Assembly: GCA_945878115.1 (NCBI GenBank)
Contig: CAMDVD010000001.1
Location: 165,872-229,871 of the forward strand
DNA length: 64,000 bases
Direction: 5' to 3'
DNA from: Chitinophaga pinensis
GTDB lineage: Bacteria > Bacteroidota > Bacteroidia > Chitinophagales > Chitinophagaceae
Shown: positions 54,025 through 63,744 of the stretch, one piece after another
Layout of the letters: every line of letters starts with the position of its first letter
Position numbering within the stretch: position 1 is the first letter of the stretch
Notes under the pieces: generated by a model
Told to the model about the DNA's origin: nothing
Database searches by the model: none
What the model saw: the letters and a program-made list of their open reading frames with translations, nothing else
Program-made: the position numbers and the translations under genes

Positions 54025-54552
54025 TTATTCTTTCAATAAAGTCAAATATTTTTCTTCTATTACTTTGAAATGCCAGCGTTGATGACCTGCAAGGATATAT
54101 CCAATTGCATGTACAGAATATTCACCTTTGAATCCATTGCCCATTTTTGCTAACATGTCATCTGTAAAGGATTGAAACAAATGGATAGTAGATTTTCTTA
54201 ATGCAATCGCTTCAGCAATTAGTGCATCTAAAGTTCGTTCATTGGCATGTGCATTTTTTGCGAATTCATCTTCATCATATAGAGGCACTTGTTCATCTCC
54301 TCTTGCAAAAGATACTGCTCTATAACTAAATATCCTTTCTGTGTCTATCATGTGTTGCATCAAATCCTTGATAGTCCATTTGCCTGGCGCGTAAACCTGA
54401 TTGCCTAAGGATTGCCACAAACCCAACGGAATATTTTCCAGTTCATGTAAACTAATTTGTAATGCTTCAAGCATGTCTATATCATCTGCCAAAAGAATAT
54501 ATCTGTCGAAGTACTCAGGCATTGGATACAATTCGGAACGTTTCATTTTCAT
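54025..54552 (-). CDS. DinB/YfiT-family protein
   Basis: A 175-residue four-helix protein of the DinB superfamily. The metal-binding histidines are in DLMQHMIDTERIFSYRA and HAIGYILAGHQRWHFKVI, and APGKWTIKDLMQH is the family start of helix 2. Members act as thiol-dependent transferases (bacillithiol or mycothiol) or have unknown roles; the thiol partner here is unknown. ATG 54552 is followed by a second possible start two codons on. Single gene, flanked by a repeat remnant. Confidence 0.88.
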   Translation of the reverse strand: MKMKRSELYPMPEYFDRYILLADDIDMLEALQISLHELENIPLGLWQSLGNQVYAPGKWTIKDLMQHMIDTERIFSYRAVSFARGDEQVPLYDEDEFAKNAHANERTLDALIAEAIALRKSTIHLFQSFTDDMLAKMGNGFKGEYSVHAIGYILAGHQRWHFKVIEEKYLTLLKE

Positions 54553-54603
54553 GTTTTAAATCTGAATTAAACTAAAATGGTAAGGAGAAATAAGCTTTAA
54601 TTG

Positions 54604-54692
54604 TTGATGTATTGCCGCAACGATTGTAGCGGAAATCCTTTTTGCTTGCCCTGAAGCAAAAAGATTGTAGCGAAAAGCGTGTGTGCCGCCCA
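54604..54692. repeat. GGGCGGC element, right-half copy
   Basis: Ends GCGTGTGTGCCGCCCA, matching the right terminus of the 52882-53136 element, and contains ATTGCCGCAACGAT and AAATCCTTTTTGCTTGC in inverted order. Short of the left end. Confidence 0.65.
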
Positions 54693-54756
54693 AAATATTT
54701 TTATTGAATTTTTTAGATATTCTATACGGGTATGTATTTTCATTATTATATAATCC

Positions 54757-55926
54757 TTATTCACTCAACAACACATGTGTGAATACACTTGAAGCAGTCC
54801 CACCTATACTTTGAATGAGTCCAACTCTTGGAATTTTTGTAATTTGATTTGCTCCAGCTAATCCTGTTAATTGTGCATAGGCTTCCACTGCTTGATACAC
54901 ACCCGATGCGCCAATAGGATGACCTCGTGCTTTTAAACCACCAAAAGTAGAAATTGGAATTTTACCATTAATACAAATTTCTCCATCAACCGCCAATTTC
55001 CAACCTTCACCGGGTTTAGCAAACCCCATTGCTTCTAAGGACAAAGTGGCAATGATAGAATACGCATCATGCAATTCAAAAAAATCTATTTCATCTATTG
55101 TAATACCAGACATCGCAAGTGCTTTCATGCCTGAACGCTTGATGCCATCTGCATGTAATGGATGTAGACGTTTGGCAATGCCTACATGTTCCGTTGCCGC
55201 AGCAGAAGCTGTTATTTTTACAATAGGGCGATCATTCGACGTGGGTGGATTTTTAGAAAGTACCAATGCAGCACTACCATCACAAATTGGCGAAGCATCA
55301 AACATGCGCAAGGAGTGATATAAAAATTTAGCTTGTATATAATCCTCCACAGTTATTTCTTTATGGAAAAGAGCATGCAGGTTTTTATTCGCGTTGTGGT
55401 GCGCATTGACACCAAACATGGCAAAAAGATCTGGTGATATTTTATACGCATCAATATAAGATTGCATTAAACCCGCATTTAATGTCACAAATGAATGACC
55501 TCTGCCGCCTTCTATTTCCCAGTCCGAAGCGGTGGCAATGGATTGTGTAATAAAGGCTTTATCTGCATGACTCATTTGCTCTACTCCACATACAACCACC
55601 GTATCACACTGACCACTCATGATGGACATAAAACCGTTTCTCAATGCAGCGCCACCTGAGCCACAAGCGGCTTCTAGCGTTACCGCTTCAATGCCATTTA
55701 AGCCTGCTTCGCTCGCCACAATAGGACCGAGCTGTTGTTGATGCGACATAATACCAGACAACATATTACCTACATATAAGGCATCCACTTTTTCTACATT
55801 CGCATCTTCCATAGCTAATCGTATAGATTTAGCACCCATCTCACGGAGACTTAATGGGGAAAATTTTTCAACTTTGAGTTGTCCACTTCCAGTGATATAA
55901 ACACCGGGTTTGTCATTATGTTTCAT
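54757..55926 (-). CDS. Thiolase / acetyl-CoA C-acyltransferase (SCP-x-like)
   Basis: A 389-residue thiolase-fold enzyme. Nucleophilic Cys88 lies in LEAACGSGG; the His of FELHDAYSI and GLKARGHPIGASG are present. In place of the usual C-terminal CxGGG the sequence reads IQSIGGTASSVF, which is characteristic of SCP-2 type thiolases. It may cleave or form beta-ketoacyl-CoA in fatty-acid or sterol-like degradation. There is no fadB-type partner nearby. The gene reads away from the DUF5916 gene at 56138, sharing a 211-bp divergent region. Confidence 0.88.
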   Translation of the reverse strand: MKHNDKPGVYITGSGQLKVEKFSPLSLREMGAKSIRLAMEDANVEKVDALYVGNMLSGIMSHQQQLGPIVASEAGLNGIEAVTLEAACGSGGAALRNGFMSIMSGQCDTVVVCGVEQMSHADKAFITQSIATASDWEIEGGRGHSFVTLNAGLMQSYIDAYKISPDLFAMFGVNAHHNANKNLHALFHKEITVEDYIQAKFLYHSLRMFDASPICDGSAALVLSKNPPTSNDRPIVKITASAAATEHVGIAKRLHPLHADGIKRSGMKALAMSGITIDEIDFFELHDAYSIIATLSLEAMGFAKPGEGWKLAVDGEICINGKIPISTFGGLKARGHPIGASGVYQAVEAYAQLTGLAGANQITKIPRVGLIQSIGGTASSVFTHVLLSE

Positions 55927-56115
55927 GGGAATAAATTAGAAGAATGGATATTATATATAATTACTAAATATAAAACTAAATTACCAAAATCAAAAACCAT
56001 GTGATGAAATTATAAAGGATAATCTAAATGTGAACTCTATTTTGAATTGTCTAATACCTTTTATATTCTTCTATTTCCATTTATGGATATTATTTTTTTC
56101 AATAAAGAGTTTCTT

Positions 56116-56123
56116 TACATTTG
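56116..56123 (+). promoter_or_regulatory. -7 element TACATTTG for the DUF5916 gene
   Basis: Full TAnnTTTG match 14 bp before ATG 56138. It lies inside the longer open frame from 56030, which argues that translation starts at 56138. Confidence 0.4.
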
Positions 56124-56137
56124 TTTTCTTGTACATT

Positions 56138-58588
56138 ATGAAAAAATATGCTCTACTCAGTTTGTTGTTGTTGATCAGCACAACCTATCTATTTGCCGAA
56201 GGCCGGAATTCTTATACCACAATTAAGACAGATGAGGCAATAAAAATTGATGGCAAGCTAGACGAAGCAGTGTGGAAGGATGCATCTATTGCTAGTAATT
56301 TTATACAAACTATTCCTACACCAGAAGCTAATTCGTCTTACAAAAGCGAGGTGAAAATAGTGTATACAAATTCGGCGATTTATGTTGCTGCAAAATTGTA
56401 TGAACCGAAAGAAATAATATCCAAGCAACTAACTGCTCGTGATGCTACACGTAATGTGAATGCAGATATTTTTTCCGTCTATTTAGATACGTATGATGAT
56501 CACCAAAATGGATATGCTTTCCGGGTTTCTAGTGCTGGTGTACAACAAGATGAACGCTTAAGTGGAGGTAGTGAATATGGGGATGTAAGCTGGGATGCTA
56601 TTTGGCTTTCTAAAATTCAAATCAATGAAGATGGATGGACTATCGAAATGGAAATTCCATTTAGTGCATTACGCTTCGCTCCAAAGAAGGAAATGGCATG
56701 GGGAATTAATTTTTTGAGACTGGTTCGAAAAACCAATGAGAATAGTTATTGGAATAAAATAAATGTACAACAACAAGGATTTTTAGCACAGACTGGTACT
56801 TTAAATGGTTTGAAAATAGATAAAGCACCTGTTCGACTTTTTCTCTATCCTTACTTATCTACTGGTTATTTTATGCAAGAAGAAGCAGGAGGAAATAAAG
56901 CGCAATGGCTAAGAAGTGGAGGTCTAGATTTGAAGTATGGATTGAGTGAATCTTTCACATTAGACATGACTTTAATTCCAGATTTTTCACAAGTGGTTTC
57001 TGATAATATCGTAAGAAATCTAAATCCATTTGAACAACAATTGACGGAAAATAGACCATTTTTTACAGAAGGAACAGAGCTCTTTAACAAAGGAGATTTA
57101 TTTTATTCTAGACGAATTGGTCGTATGCCACGTTATTATTATGATGTCAAATATGGCTTTGCTGATACGTCTCAATATACCATAGAAAAAAATCCAAACG
57201 TAACGAGATTGTACAATGCATTTAAAATTTCAGGTCGAACAAAACAAAATATAGGCATAGGTATTTTTAATGCAGTTGGTTCAGAAGTACATGCCAAAGT
57301 AAAAGTAAAATCGAGTGGGGAAGTAAAAAAAATAACGACAGAGCCCCTTACCAATTATAATATTGTAGTTGTAGATAAAGCCCTGAAAGGTCAATCTAGC
57401 ATAAGTTTTACCAATACGAATGTAATCCGAGAAGGTACTGCAAGAGATGCAAATGTGAATGCTTTGATGTTGAATAAATTCAATAAAAAGGAATCGTATA
57501 TGATCAATGCCTTTGCTAAAACAAGTTTAGTCACAAGTAAAATTGGGGATGAAAAAATGGGTAGTTCGCTTGGATTAGGCTTGTCTAAAGTAGCAGGTAA
57601 AATAACTTTTAATTCCAATATTATACGGCAATCTAAATACTTCGATAAGTCGGATATGGGTTTGCAATATGATTTTAATAGTACGACACAAAGCACAACT
57701 TTAAATTACAATGTCAATAAACCAAAATGGAAAAGATTGCAATTGTATCGAATCAATACTAGTCATACATTCTCGGCAAATACAGTTCCATTTGACTTCA
57801 AATATTACCAAGCGAATTTTAGTTATTTTATTTTATTCAAAAACTTTTGGGATGTAACCTATAACACAGAAACCAAACCTATTGCGCCAATAGATTACTA
57901 TCAACTTGGCTCATTCGGCAAAGTATTAAAAACATTTCCCTATCTTTTCAATTCAATTGATGGCAGTTCGGATAGCAGAAAAAAAATATTTTGGGCATTC
58001 AATTTTGGATATGGTATTTCAAATGCGAAGCATACAGATTATGTGTATTTAAATCAAACGTTACGGTATAGATTTTCGCCAAAATTAGAAATGAGTATAC
58101 AAGGCGAAGTGACCCGAGACAATGGCAATATCGGCTATGCTTTTTATGATGATGTGTTAAACGAACCAGTTGCAGGTCAAAGAAATTTAAGAGAGTATAA
58201 TGGTGAAATTTCATTGAAATACAATGTGAATCCTAACATGAATTTTACAGCGCGATTCCGCCATTACAATTCTTTTATTACCTACACTTATTTCCATTTG
58301 GTTGATGCTAGCGGAGAGTGGCGAAATACAACGCTTTCCAATATTAGTGGTTATAATGAAAATTATAATTTGCAAAATGTAGATGTGTTTTATAATTGGA
58401 TGTTCAAGCCAGGAAGTAGAATAGTAGTAAGTTACAAGCAATGGTTGAATGACTCTTATTTGCTGAATGATAAATCAACAAATTCTTATTTTAATAATGT
58501 ACGCCAAATCATTAAATCGCCACACGCCTTTGAACTGGCAGTAAGATTTATTTATTTTTTAGATTATAATTCGTTGCGAAAGAAATAG
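56138..58588 (+). CDS. DUF5916 outer-membrane protein with CBM9-like N-domain
   Basis: An 816-residue exported protein (MKKYALLSLLLLISTTYLFA); the frame is open from 56030, but only 56138 gives a standard signal peptide. Residues ~30-215 form a CBM9-like sugar-binding domain (AIKIDGKLDEAVWKDASIAS, NADIFSVYLDTYDDHQNGY, IEMEIPFSALRF). The rest is a predicted DUF5916 beta-barrel (ENRPFFTEGTELF is the family signature) with alternating aromatic strands. Function not established. Divergent from the thiolase gene; followed by a hairpin at 58642. Confidence 0.88.
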   Translation: MKKYALLSLLLLISTTYLFAEGRNSYTTIKTDEAIKIDGKLDEAVWKDASIASNFIQTIPTPEANSSYKSEVKIVYTNSAIYVAAKLYEPKEIISKQLTARDATRNVNADIFSVYLDTYDDHQNGYAFRVSSAGVQQDERLSGGSEYGDVSWDAIWLSKIQINEDGWTIEMEIPFSALRFAPKKEMAWGINFLRLVRKTNENSYWNKINVQQQGFLAQTGTLNGLKIDKAPVRLFLYPYLSTGYFMQEEAGGNKAQWLRSGGLDLKYGLSESFTLDMTLIPDFSQVVSDNIVRNLNPFEQQLTENRPFFTEGTELFNKGDLFYSRRIGRMPRYYYDVKYGFADTSQYTIEKNPNVTRLYNAFKISGRTKQNIGIGIFNAVGSEVHAKVKVKSSGEVKKITTEPLTNYNIVVVDKALKGQSSISFTNTNVIREGTARDANVNALMLNKFNKKESYMINAFAKTSLVTSKIGDEKMGSSLGLGLSKVAGKITFNSNIIRQSKYFDKSDMGLQYDFNSTTQSTTLNYNVNKPKWKRLQLYRINTSHTFSANTVPFDFKYYQANFSYFILFKNFWDVTYNTETKPIAPIDYYQLGSFGKVLKTFPYLFNSIDGSSDSRKKIFWAFNFGYGISNAKHTDYVYLNQTLRYRFSPKLEMSIQGEVTRDNGNIGYAFYDDVLNEPVAGQRNLREYNGEISLKYNVNPNMNFTARFRHYNSFITYTYFHLVDASGEWRNTTLSNISGYNENYNLQNVDVFYNWMFKPGSRIVVSYKQWLNDSYLLNDKSTNSYFNNVRQIIKSPHAFELAVRFIYFLDYNSLRKK

Positions 58589-58641
58589 AAATTCCTTTTG
58601 TAATAAAAGCGACCTTAAATAATAATTCTTTAGTAGAGAAT

Positions 58642-58671
58642 AAGTTTGATGACGAACGTTTCATCAAACTT
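58642..58671. terminator. Hairpin between convergent genes
   Basis: An 11-bp perfect stem (AAGTTTGATGA with TCATCAAACTT) with an 8-base loop, located between the convergent DUF5916 and TonB receptor genes. There is no clear T-run, so it is a probable but not certain bidirectional terminator. Confidence 0.5.
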
Positions 58672-58830
58672 GCTGCAAACCCTTTAATCCAAATCATTTT
58701 ACCAACTATTTTTCAGTATTATGCCTTTGTCTTTAAGATGGGCCTGAAACAATTCCTTTTTTTTAGGATAGCATTTTTTCGTTTGTCCACTGGCATGTAC
58801 ATTGATGAAATGGAATTTTCTTCCACTCCT

Positions 58831-61188
58831 CTACAACTCCACCCCCAACTGCAATGTAAAATTTCTTGGTGGAGCTACTATCGCAGGTCGCTCGGCATAG
58901 ATTACATTTAATACGTTCTTGGTTATAAAAGCGAGTTTGGCTTGTTTGGAAAGTTGATAAGCAATCCGAATATCCCAAACGCATCTTCCCTTATTATATT
59001 TAGCACGAAAGGCAGCAACAGTGGTTGGTATATTTGTTCCTAATTCAAAGAGTCTGCCAAACAAATTTTCTGTTGGTTTAGAGTTCTCGAAAACTTCATC
59101 GATATTTTCCATTTTAGAATTATACAATAAAGTAGTACCTATTGAGAGCTTATGATAGGTGACTTCTGCGTCTAGTTTTGCACTATTGCGATAGCGGTAT
59201 TTTAATGTCCGTGAAGTACCACTAATATTCGCGAGTATCACCGAATCAGGGTGTAATAAAATCGGATTCATATAGGTATAACCGCCCATGAATCGCGCAG
59301 ACAAATTTTTAATTTTACCTTCACCCATCACGGAAATATCAATACCATTAATTCGTGTATCGCCAACATTAATCGATTCAAAACCTATATACTTTAATGC
59401 GTTAGCAACATTCCCAATGGTAGAATCTGGTGGAGCAAAAAAACCAAAGTTAAATTCCATCATACTTTTATACTGCATCCAAAATCCAGCAACATCGACA
59501 AATCCAAGCCATGAACCTATTTTATATCCTTGCTTACAAGCCAATTCAGCACTCCAACCAGTCTCCGATTGTAAAGCTGGATTTGGGAATACTTGTGTAG
59601 CACCAAACGACGTTTTGACAAATCGTTCAGCAATGGATGGATAACGATATCCTTGACCAAAAGATGCCCTGAAAAAAGTTGCGCGACCAGCTTCGTAGTT
59701 TACACCAGCTCGAAGTACTGGCTTTGTTTCTACCTTGTACGTATCTACTTGGTTCATTTCATATCGTGCGCCAATAGAAGTCCAGAGTTTATTAATCTTC
59801 TTTTCCATTTGAAAATAAGCGGCGGCATTAAAGACAGTATGGTTGCCATATAACTCGCCAATAATATTGCTATAGCTTGAGGTTATTCCACTCACTACAT
59901 TGATTTGATTGAGCAAAAAATGTTGGCTGATAATGGATTTTTGAAACTGGTATTCTCCATAGTAAGTATCTGCTTTAGAGGATTGGTTTTTTTCTGGAAT
60001 GTCATTGCCACTTCTAAACCAACGTGTTCGTAATGCATGTCTAGAACCGCCTTTGGTATAGTAAGTTATATATGGATCTATATTCATTCGAAGTCCTCTA
60101 TTTTTATTTACTGTAGTAGATGTATCTTCCAATCCGCCAAAGGGTTGATAATAAAGGGTTGTATGGTGAGCTGTATCTGGTTGCCAAAAGAAAAAAGTTT
60201 GACTTTTATTGGTCTGCGCATTCACATTCATGCCTAGAATTAGTCCTTCTACTTTTTTAGAACGATAGCGCAAATTCATATTGCCTCTAATGCGTCTGTT
60301 TAAATCGCCTTGTAAATAGGAATCTTCACTGAACCAAGCAGAACCTAACACAAGATCTAATTGTCCGAATTTTTGCGCATGAGAAAAATAACCGCCTTGA
60401 AATCCAGGTTGTTGCCTGTCCCACCAAACCCAAGATTTTTCTTTCGGGTTTCCATACATCGCATTGTACAACATCACTTTCGTTTTGGGTTTATTCTTGG
60501 CAAAACCTGTTCTAAAATTCACAACCCCATTTAATGCTGAAGAGCCATACAAGGACGATGAAGCGCCTTTCAATATCTCCACTTGTTCGCAGTTTTCGAT
60601 GGGTAAAAAATCCCATTTAGCATCCGCTGCATCGGCAGTAAGCATGGGCATATCATCTACCAACACCAATACGCGACTGCCTGCGCCATACGACCAGCCG
60701 GAGCCTCCACGAATATTAATTTGATTGTCGATGACATCCACACCTGCTACTCTGTTCAATGCATCATCCATTTCGTTCACCCCAGAATTTAATATTTGGG
60801 CTGGTTTTATCACTTCAATCGATACCGTTTCTTCTGCTACACGTTTCTCAAATCGGCTACCACTGATGGTAACTATATGTAGTTCTTTTGTTTTCGCTTG
60901 TAATAAAATAGACAATCCTAGGTCATCATTCGCAACTACCGTAATGGTTTCGGTGTGCGTCAAATAACCAGTATAAGAAAATTGAATGGTATAGGTGCCC
61001 GGGGCTAGATTTAATTTGTATTCACCTGCCAAATTACTGACAGTGCCATTTTTGTTATTGGCCACAACCGTAACGCCAGTCAATGTTTCCCGACTTATAC
61101 TGTCTAAAATGAAGCCATGTAATTTTGCGTTTTGTGCAACAGAAAAAATAGAAACGAATACGAAAATTAGGGTATAGAATAATCTCAC
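58831..61188 (-). CDS. TonB-dependent receptor with CarboxypepD_reg-like domain
   Basis: A 785-residue outer-membrane transporter. Signal peptide (MRLFYTLIFVFVSIFSVAQ), a carboxypeptidase-regulatory-like domain at ~22-105 (LHGFILDSISRETLTGVTVV, GEYKLNLAPGTYTIQFSYTGY), the plug (LNSGVNEMDDALNRVAGVDVID, INIRGGSGWSYGAGSRVLVLVDDMPML, LKGASSSLYGSSALNGVVNF) and a 22-strand barrel ending in an aromatic residue pattern (FTLQLGVEL). No paired SusD gene, so it is not a glycan SusCD system. Substrate unknown; metal chelates or vitamins are typical. Confidence 0.92.
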   Translation of the reverse strand: MRLFYTLIFVFVSIFSVAQNAKLHGFILDSISRETLTGVTVVANNKNGTVSNLAGEYKLNLAPGTYTIQFSYTGYLTHTETITVVANDDLGLSILLQAKTKELHIVTISGSRFEKRVAEETVSIEVIKPAQILNSGVNEMDDALNRVAGVDVIDNQINIRGGSGWSYGAGSRVLVLVDDMPMLTADAADAKWDFLPIENCEQVEILKGASSSLYGSSALNGVVNFRTGFAKNKPKTKVMLYNAMYGNPKEKSWVWWDRQQPGFQGGYFSHAQKFGQLDLVLGSAWFSEDSYLQGDLNRRIRGNMNLRYRSKKVEGLILGMNVNAQTNKSQTFFFWQPDTAHHTTLYYQPFGGLEDTSTTVNKNRGLRMNIDPYITYYTKGGSRHALRTRWFRSGNDIPEKNQSSKADTYYGEYQFQKSIISQHFLLNQINVVSGITSSYSNIIGELYGNHTVFNAAAYFQMEKKINKLWTSIGARYEMNQVDTYKVETKPVLRAGVNYEAGRATFFRASFGQGYRYPSIAERFVKTSFGATQVFPNPALQSETGWSAELACKQGYKIGSWLGFVDVAGFWMQYKSMMEFNFGFFAPPDSTIGNVANALKYIGFESINVGDTRINGIDISVMGEGKIKNLSARFMGGYTYMNPILLHPDSVILANISGTSRTLKYRYRNSAKLDAEVTYHKLSIGTTLLYNSKMENIDEVFENSKPTENLFGRLFELGTNIPTTVAAFRAKYNKGRCVWDIRIAYQLSKQAKLAFITKNVLNVIYAERPAIVAPPRNFTLQLGVEL

Positions 61189-61244
61189 TAGAATAAATTT
61201 TTAGAAATATAATATATTATTACCTTTATCGAAAATATTTATAC

Positions 61245-62123
61245 ATGAAAAAAATAATTCTATCTATTTTAGTTGGTCTTTCAGCCTTCAGTACACAAGC
61301 ACAAGTATGTGTTCCGGGTACACTTACTACAACTGCCAATGCGTATATTCTGCCTGATAGCGCAACCAATTTTTACCATGGTTGTCCAGGTACTAACTAT
61401 AACCAAATTCTGTATATCAAAGCAGCAAAAGATACCGTAATTAATATTACTTCTCCTTTTACAGCAACGCTTACAGCCAAAATTGATTCCTTCGTTGTCG
61501 ATGCAAATATTACAGGTTTGCCTTCTTATTTAACCGTAGAAAGTGTACCTTCTACATTAGCACCAGCAGGGGCTGGATCACCAAAAAGTAATTATACTCG
61601 ATTGGTAATTCCTGGCGATTCATTGGCATGTGTTAAAGTAAGTGGTGCTATTCCTGGAGCTACGGCTGCTGGTACCAATAATCTTTCTATTAATTTACGT
61701 GTGTACCTAAGTAATATACATAGTACAGATGCGCTTGTAGATATTGGTATTCCTGGTATCTATCCAAATCGTATGACAGATACTACTACCAGTATTGGTT
61801 ATTACAGCATTGTAATTGATCCTACACCTTGTTGGCCATCTGCTGTAAGCAATCTAGAAAAATACAATTTCGATTTATTAGGCAATACACCTAATCCTTT
61901 GAATGCTTCAACTCGCATTACCTTTTTATCTGCAAAGGCGGATGTATATGATTTGCGAATTGTAGATGCGATGGGTGAAGTAGTATTTACAAAAAATATT
62001 AAAGCTGCAGCAGGAATCAACTATGTAAATATAGAAGCGAGTGCATACAGTAATGGTGTGTATATGTATTCATTAAATAATGGCAAAAATATCTTGTCAT
62101 CTAAAATGCAAATTTCAAAGTAG
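61245..62123 (+). CDS. T9SS-secreted small protein
   Basis: A 292-residue exported protein (MKKIILSILVGLSAFSTQAQ). The body is beta-rich (SPFTATLTAKIDSFVVDANITG, GDSLACVKVSGAIPGATAAG) without a recognised domain. The end LGNTPNPLNASTRITF ... GVYMYSLNNGKNI is a T9SS type A sorting domain with NPNPLN in place of the usual YPNP. A good terminator follows. Divergent from the TonB receptor. Confidence 0.82.
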   Translation: MKKIILSILVGLSAFSTQAQVCVPGTLTTTANAYILPDSATNFYHGCPGTNYNQILYIKAAKDTVINITSPFTATLTAKIDSFVVDANITGLPSYLTVESVPSTLAPAGAGSPKSNYTRLVIPGDSLACVKVSGAIPGATAAGTNNLSINLRVYLSNIHSTDALVDIGIPGIYPNRMTDTTTSIGYYSIVIDPTPCWPSAVSNLEKYNFDLLGNTPNPLNASTRITFLSAKADVYDLRIVDAMGEVVFTKNIKAAAGINYVNIEASAYSNGVYMYSLNNGKNILSSKMQISK

Positions 62124-62146
62124 TAATCATACAATTTTAATAAAGG

Positions 62147-62173
62147 AAACTCCTCGTAATGGGGAGTTTTTTT
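62147..62173 (+). terminator. Terminator after the T9SS protein gene
   Basis: Stem AAACTCC/GGAGTTT with a 9-base loop and a T-run of seven, 23 bp after the stop. The remaining 62174-62525 sequence shows no gene or repeat that I can support. Confidence 0.8.
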
Positions 62174-62525
62174 ATGTGTGAATTTTATTTCTGGCGCTGG
62201 GATGACGCGTAGGTGTGTGCGTTGGCTTCCTGTGCCGCACATTCTAAACAATGCTATAAGCGTGGCTTGGTTATTGTTCCAATCTTTTACGGTATTGGTA
62301 GAAGGTCTATTTTGTTTCTTAGCCTATCCTCATTGCTGAAGTTGATGGCGATGGTCAGCAGCATGACATGCAAAAGATAATTTCTACATTCGGCATAATT
62401 TAAAACTGAATTAAGTATTTTTGGGAATGCTTATGGAGTCCTGAGCTTTCGTGATTTGTAATAGTGTGAGTTGTGTGATTGGAAGTTGGTAACGGGGGGA
62501 AGTAAGTTGGCGCAACCGCAAAAAA

Positions 62526-63135
62526 ATGAGAGCATATTTCTTAATAAATCGGCACAAATTTATTTTCCAAATTATTATATTCGCTATATTAATCTCAATT
62601 TTTTGGACAATATACCTTTTCAATAAATCCAATACTTTAACCATTCAAATAATATCGTTTGGATACCTAATGGCAATATTAGTTTTCCCATTTTTTACGA
62701 TATTAATCAGTTCGATATTTGAAGCAATCGATTTTAAAACGACAAGTGAAGTATTTGACAATGAACTTTTTACCCAACTATTAAAATTAGATTTTAAAAA
62801 ATCTATCACCGCAAAAAAACAATAGATTTCTTACTTCAAAGCCATTGTTAACTGGTATTCACAACAATTATCTTATAAATATCGAATTGGAGAAAGGAAT
62901 TGTTAGAGTTATTGTAGACGCTAACTTAGATAAAGTTAAGCGAGAAAATATGAATGATTTTAAAAAAATGTTTGGAAATCAAAATGTTCAATATGACGTT
63001 GGAATCGCCATACTTTATAATCGTTCAAAACGTAAAGGTTTGAGTTTCGAAAAATTATTAAATGATATTGACCAATTTATTGATTATCTGAAAACTAACG
63101 GGATAAACTCTTGGAGTGATAGCGGCAACGACTAG
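62526..63135 (+). pseudogene. Membrane protein gene split by a frameshift at an A7 tract
   Basis: Frame 1 (62526-62825, 99 codons) encodes two membrane helices (FIFQIIIFAILISIFWTIYLF, IISFGYLMAILVFPFFTILI) and LLKLDFKKSITAKK, then stops. Another frame continues from the run of seven A at 62813-62819 as NRFLTSKPLLTGIHNNYLINI and ends at 63135; it has no ATG until far inside. Reading KKNRFLTSKPLLTG across the A-run gives one coherent ~200-residue protein. I infer a one-base frameshift (mutation, slippage or sequencing error). Function unknown; no motif recognised. Confidence 0.6.
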
Positions 63136-63285
63136 CAAACAGTTTAGCCAAACTGGGTAATTTTACTATCCTCATCATTTTAATTCTATTGAGCTTTAGA
63201 ATAAAGAGGTAACATTGTACCTTCGAATTCCCCGCCTGATGCAAACTGTGAAAAGGTTATTGGGCAATTAAAGACAACACTAAAC

Positions 63286-63744
63286 TTGACAAGAAGCACT
63301 AAAATATTGAATATAGTTTATGGTTTTATACTTCTATTTTTTTTAATGGATGCATTTGCCATGTTTGAGATTAAGAATCAAATGTTTAAGTCATTTGTAT
63401 ATTTTGGATTTTTAATTGGCGCTCCGATAGTTTTATTTTTGAATATATTCAGCGTGATGGGAAAATACTCAAGATTCATTGGGATGGTATTTCCAGTGAT
63501 TATTTTGTTTTACATCTTTATTAAAGGCCCATTATTATTTATATTCTCTTCAGGAGCTTGGAGTACACAAGAGGTGTTATTTGAGAATGGCCATTTTGCC
63601 TCCAAGAAAATTGAATTCCAAATGCAAGACTTGGGAGGACGCGGCTATAATAAAAGAACGGTAGATGTGCTCTATCTTACTAATCTCTTTATGATAACAA
63701 ATAAGGTTCCAGATAACATTGACAAAAGAGTTGAATGGGTATAG
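63286..63744 (+). CDS. Hypothetical membrane protein
   Basis: 152 residues with three predicted membrane helices (ILNIVYGFILLFFLMDAF, YFGFLIGAPIVLFLNIF, FPVIILFYIFIKGPLLFIF) and a polar C-terminal domain (ENGHFASKKIEFQMQDLGGR). The annotated start is a TTG; ATG 63346 would leave most of the first helix. After the TAG at 63742 the same frame continues as VDRYVNELKLIEP to TAA at 63799, so the present end may be premature. No family recognised. Confidence 0.5.
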   Translation: MTRSTKILNIVYGFILLFFLMDAFAMFEIKNQMFKSFVYFGFLIGAPIVLFLNIFSVMGKYSRFIGMVFPVIILFYIFIKGPLLFIFSSGAWSTQEVLFENGHFASKKIEFQMQDLGGRGYNKRTVDVLYLTNLFMITNKVPDNIDKRVEWV

